A stretch of 64,000 nucleotides of DNA. It comes from Neodontobutis hainanensis (taxonomy: Eukaryota; Chordata; Actinopteri; Gobiiformes; Odontobutidae). A program made the translations under genes and the position numbers. Each line of letters begins with the position of its first letter. The first letter of the stretch is position 1. Below, piece after piece: positions 63,883-64,000 of the stretch. The notes beneath the pieces are model-generated. The model worked only from the letters and a program-made list of their open reading frames with translations, did no database searches and had not been told where the DNA came from. The stretch is taken from contig JALDNG010000022.1 of NCBI GenBank assembly GCA_024349245.1, positions 12,284,501-12,348,500 on the forward strand. The letters run 5' to 3'.

Positions 63883-64000
63883 TGTCTAAGATCAGTAGCA
63901 AGAAAAAGAAAGGACAACAGAAGAGGCTTTTGGGTTATTTTGAGTGACGAGGGGAAAAGGATTTGCCAGTTAGATGCAACTCGACACCAAATATGTTTTA
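63883..64000 (-). other. eef1d: Start of the intron or 5' region upstream of the eef1d long exon
   Basis: Pyrimidine-rich on the minus strand (CCTTTCTTTTTCTTGC) and ending in TTAG at 63,886, so it reads as an intron 3' end. The window stops before any first exon can be seen. Confidence 0.6.

Noticed and set aside
1..64000. CRISPR arrays, operons, tRNA or rRNA genes, integrated viral genes
   Set aside because: No regularly spaced repeats, no true tRNA or rRNA gene (only tRNA-like SINE heads), and no viral protein homology seen. The window is ordinary vertebrate chromosome.

Overview
This is a 64 kb piece of a vertebrate nuclear genome, almost certainly from a ray-finned (teleost) fish. Every gene is split by GT-AG introns. 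The proteins match vertebrate families closely, introns are mostly 80-1,000 bp with a few long ones, and the repeats are fish-type tRNA-derived SINEs, an L2-like LINE tail and (CA)n tracts. No prokaryotic, CRISPR or phage signal was seen.

Layout. 1-5,026: no confident coding exon, probably the 5' intron or flank of bcar3, with one candidate alternative first exon at 4,324. 5,027-10,361 (+): thirteen exons of bcar3 (SH2 plus Cas-binding domain), with the 5' coding exons outside the window. 16,048-38,071 (-): complete fnbp1l/toca1 (F-BAR, HR1, SH3) in 17 coding exons, including a 15-nt microexon and a 12.9 kb first intron. 39,220-43,195 (+): a complete 12-exon gene for a carboxyltransferase-like protein related to MCCC2, whose biotin-side half is rewritten. 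44,331-49,344 (-): a complete 14-exon rpe65 paralog. 51,078-56,896 (-): complete depdc1a (12 coding exons). 59,862-63,882 (-): eef1d, both the canonical short translation factor and the long-isoform exon, with a further candidate cassette exon.

The genes do not form a pathway. They are a conserved neighbourhood. In human, FNBP1L and BCAR3 are neighbours at 1p22 and RPE65 and DEPDC1 are neighbours at 1p31, while EEF1D lies at 8q24. Here all three blocks are joined. bcar3/fnbp1l and the MCCC2-like gene/rpe65 are convergent pairs whose poly(A) signals nearly touch. fnbp1l and the MCCC2-like gene are divergent, about 1 kb apart.

The points most worth a second look are the MCCC2-like gene (likely a pseudo-carboxyltransferase or one with altered chemistry), the five-fold W-(Y/F)-(D/E)-x-A-E repeat in long eEF1D, the fnbp1l microexon with upstream UGC motifs, the eef1d cassette exon, and a SINE family that shares its 3' tail with a LINE fragment in the same window. 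Exon boundaries were read by eye from splice sites, reading phase and family homology. For every gene the exon lengths sum to a multiple of three.
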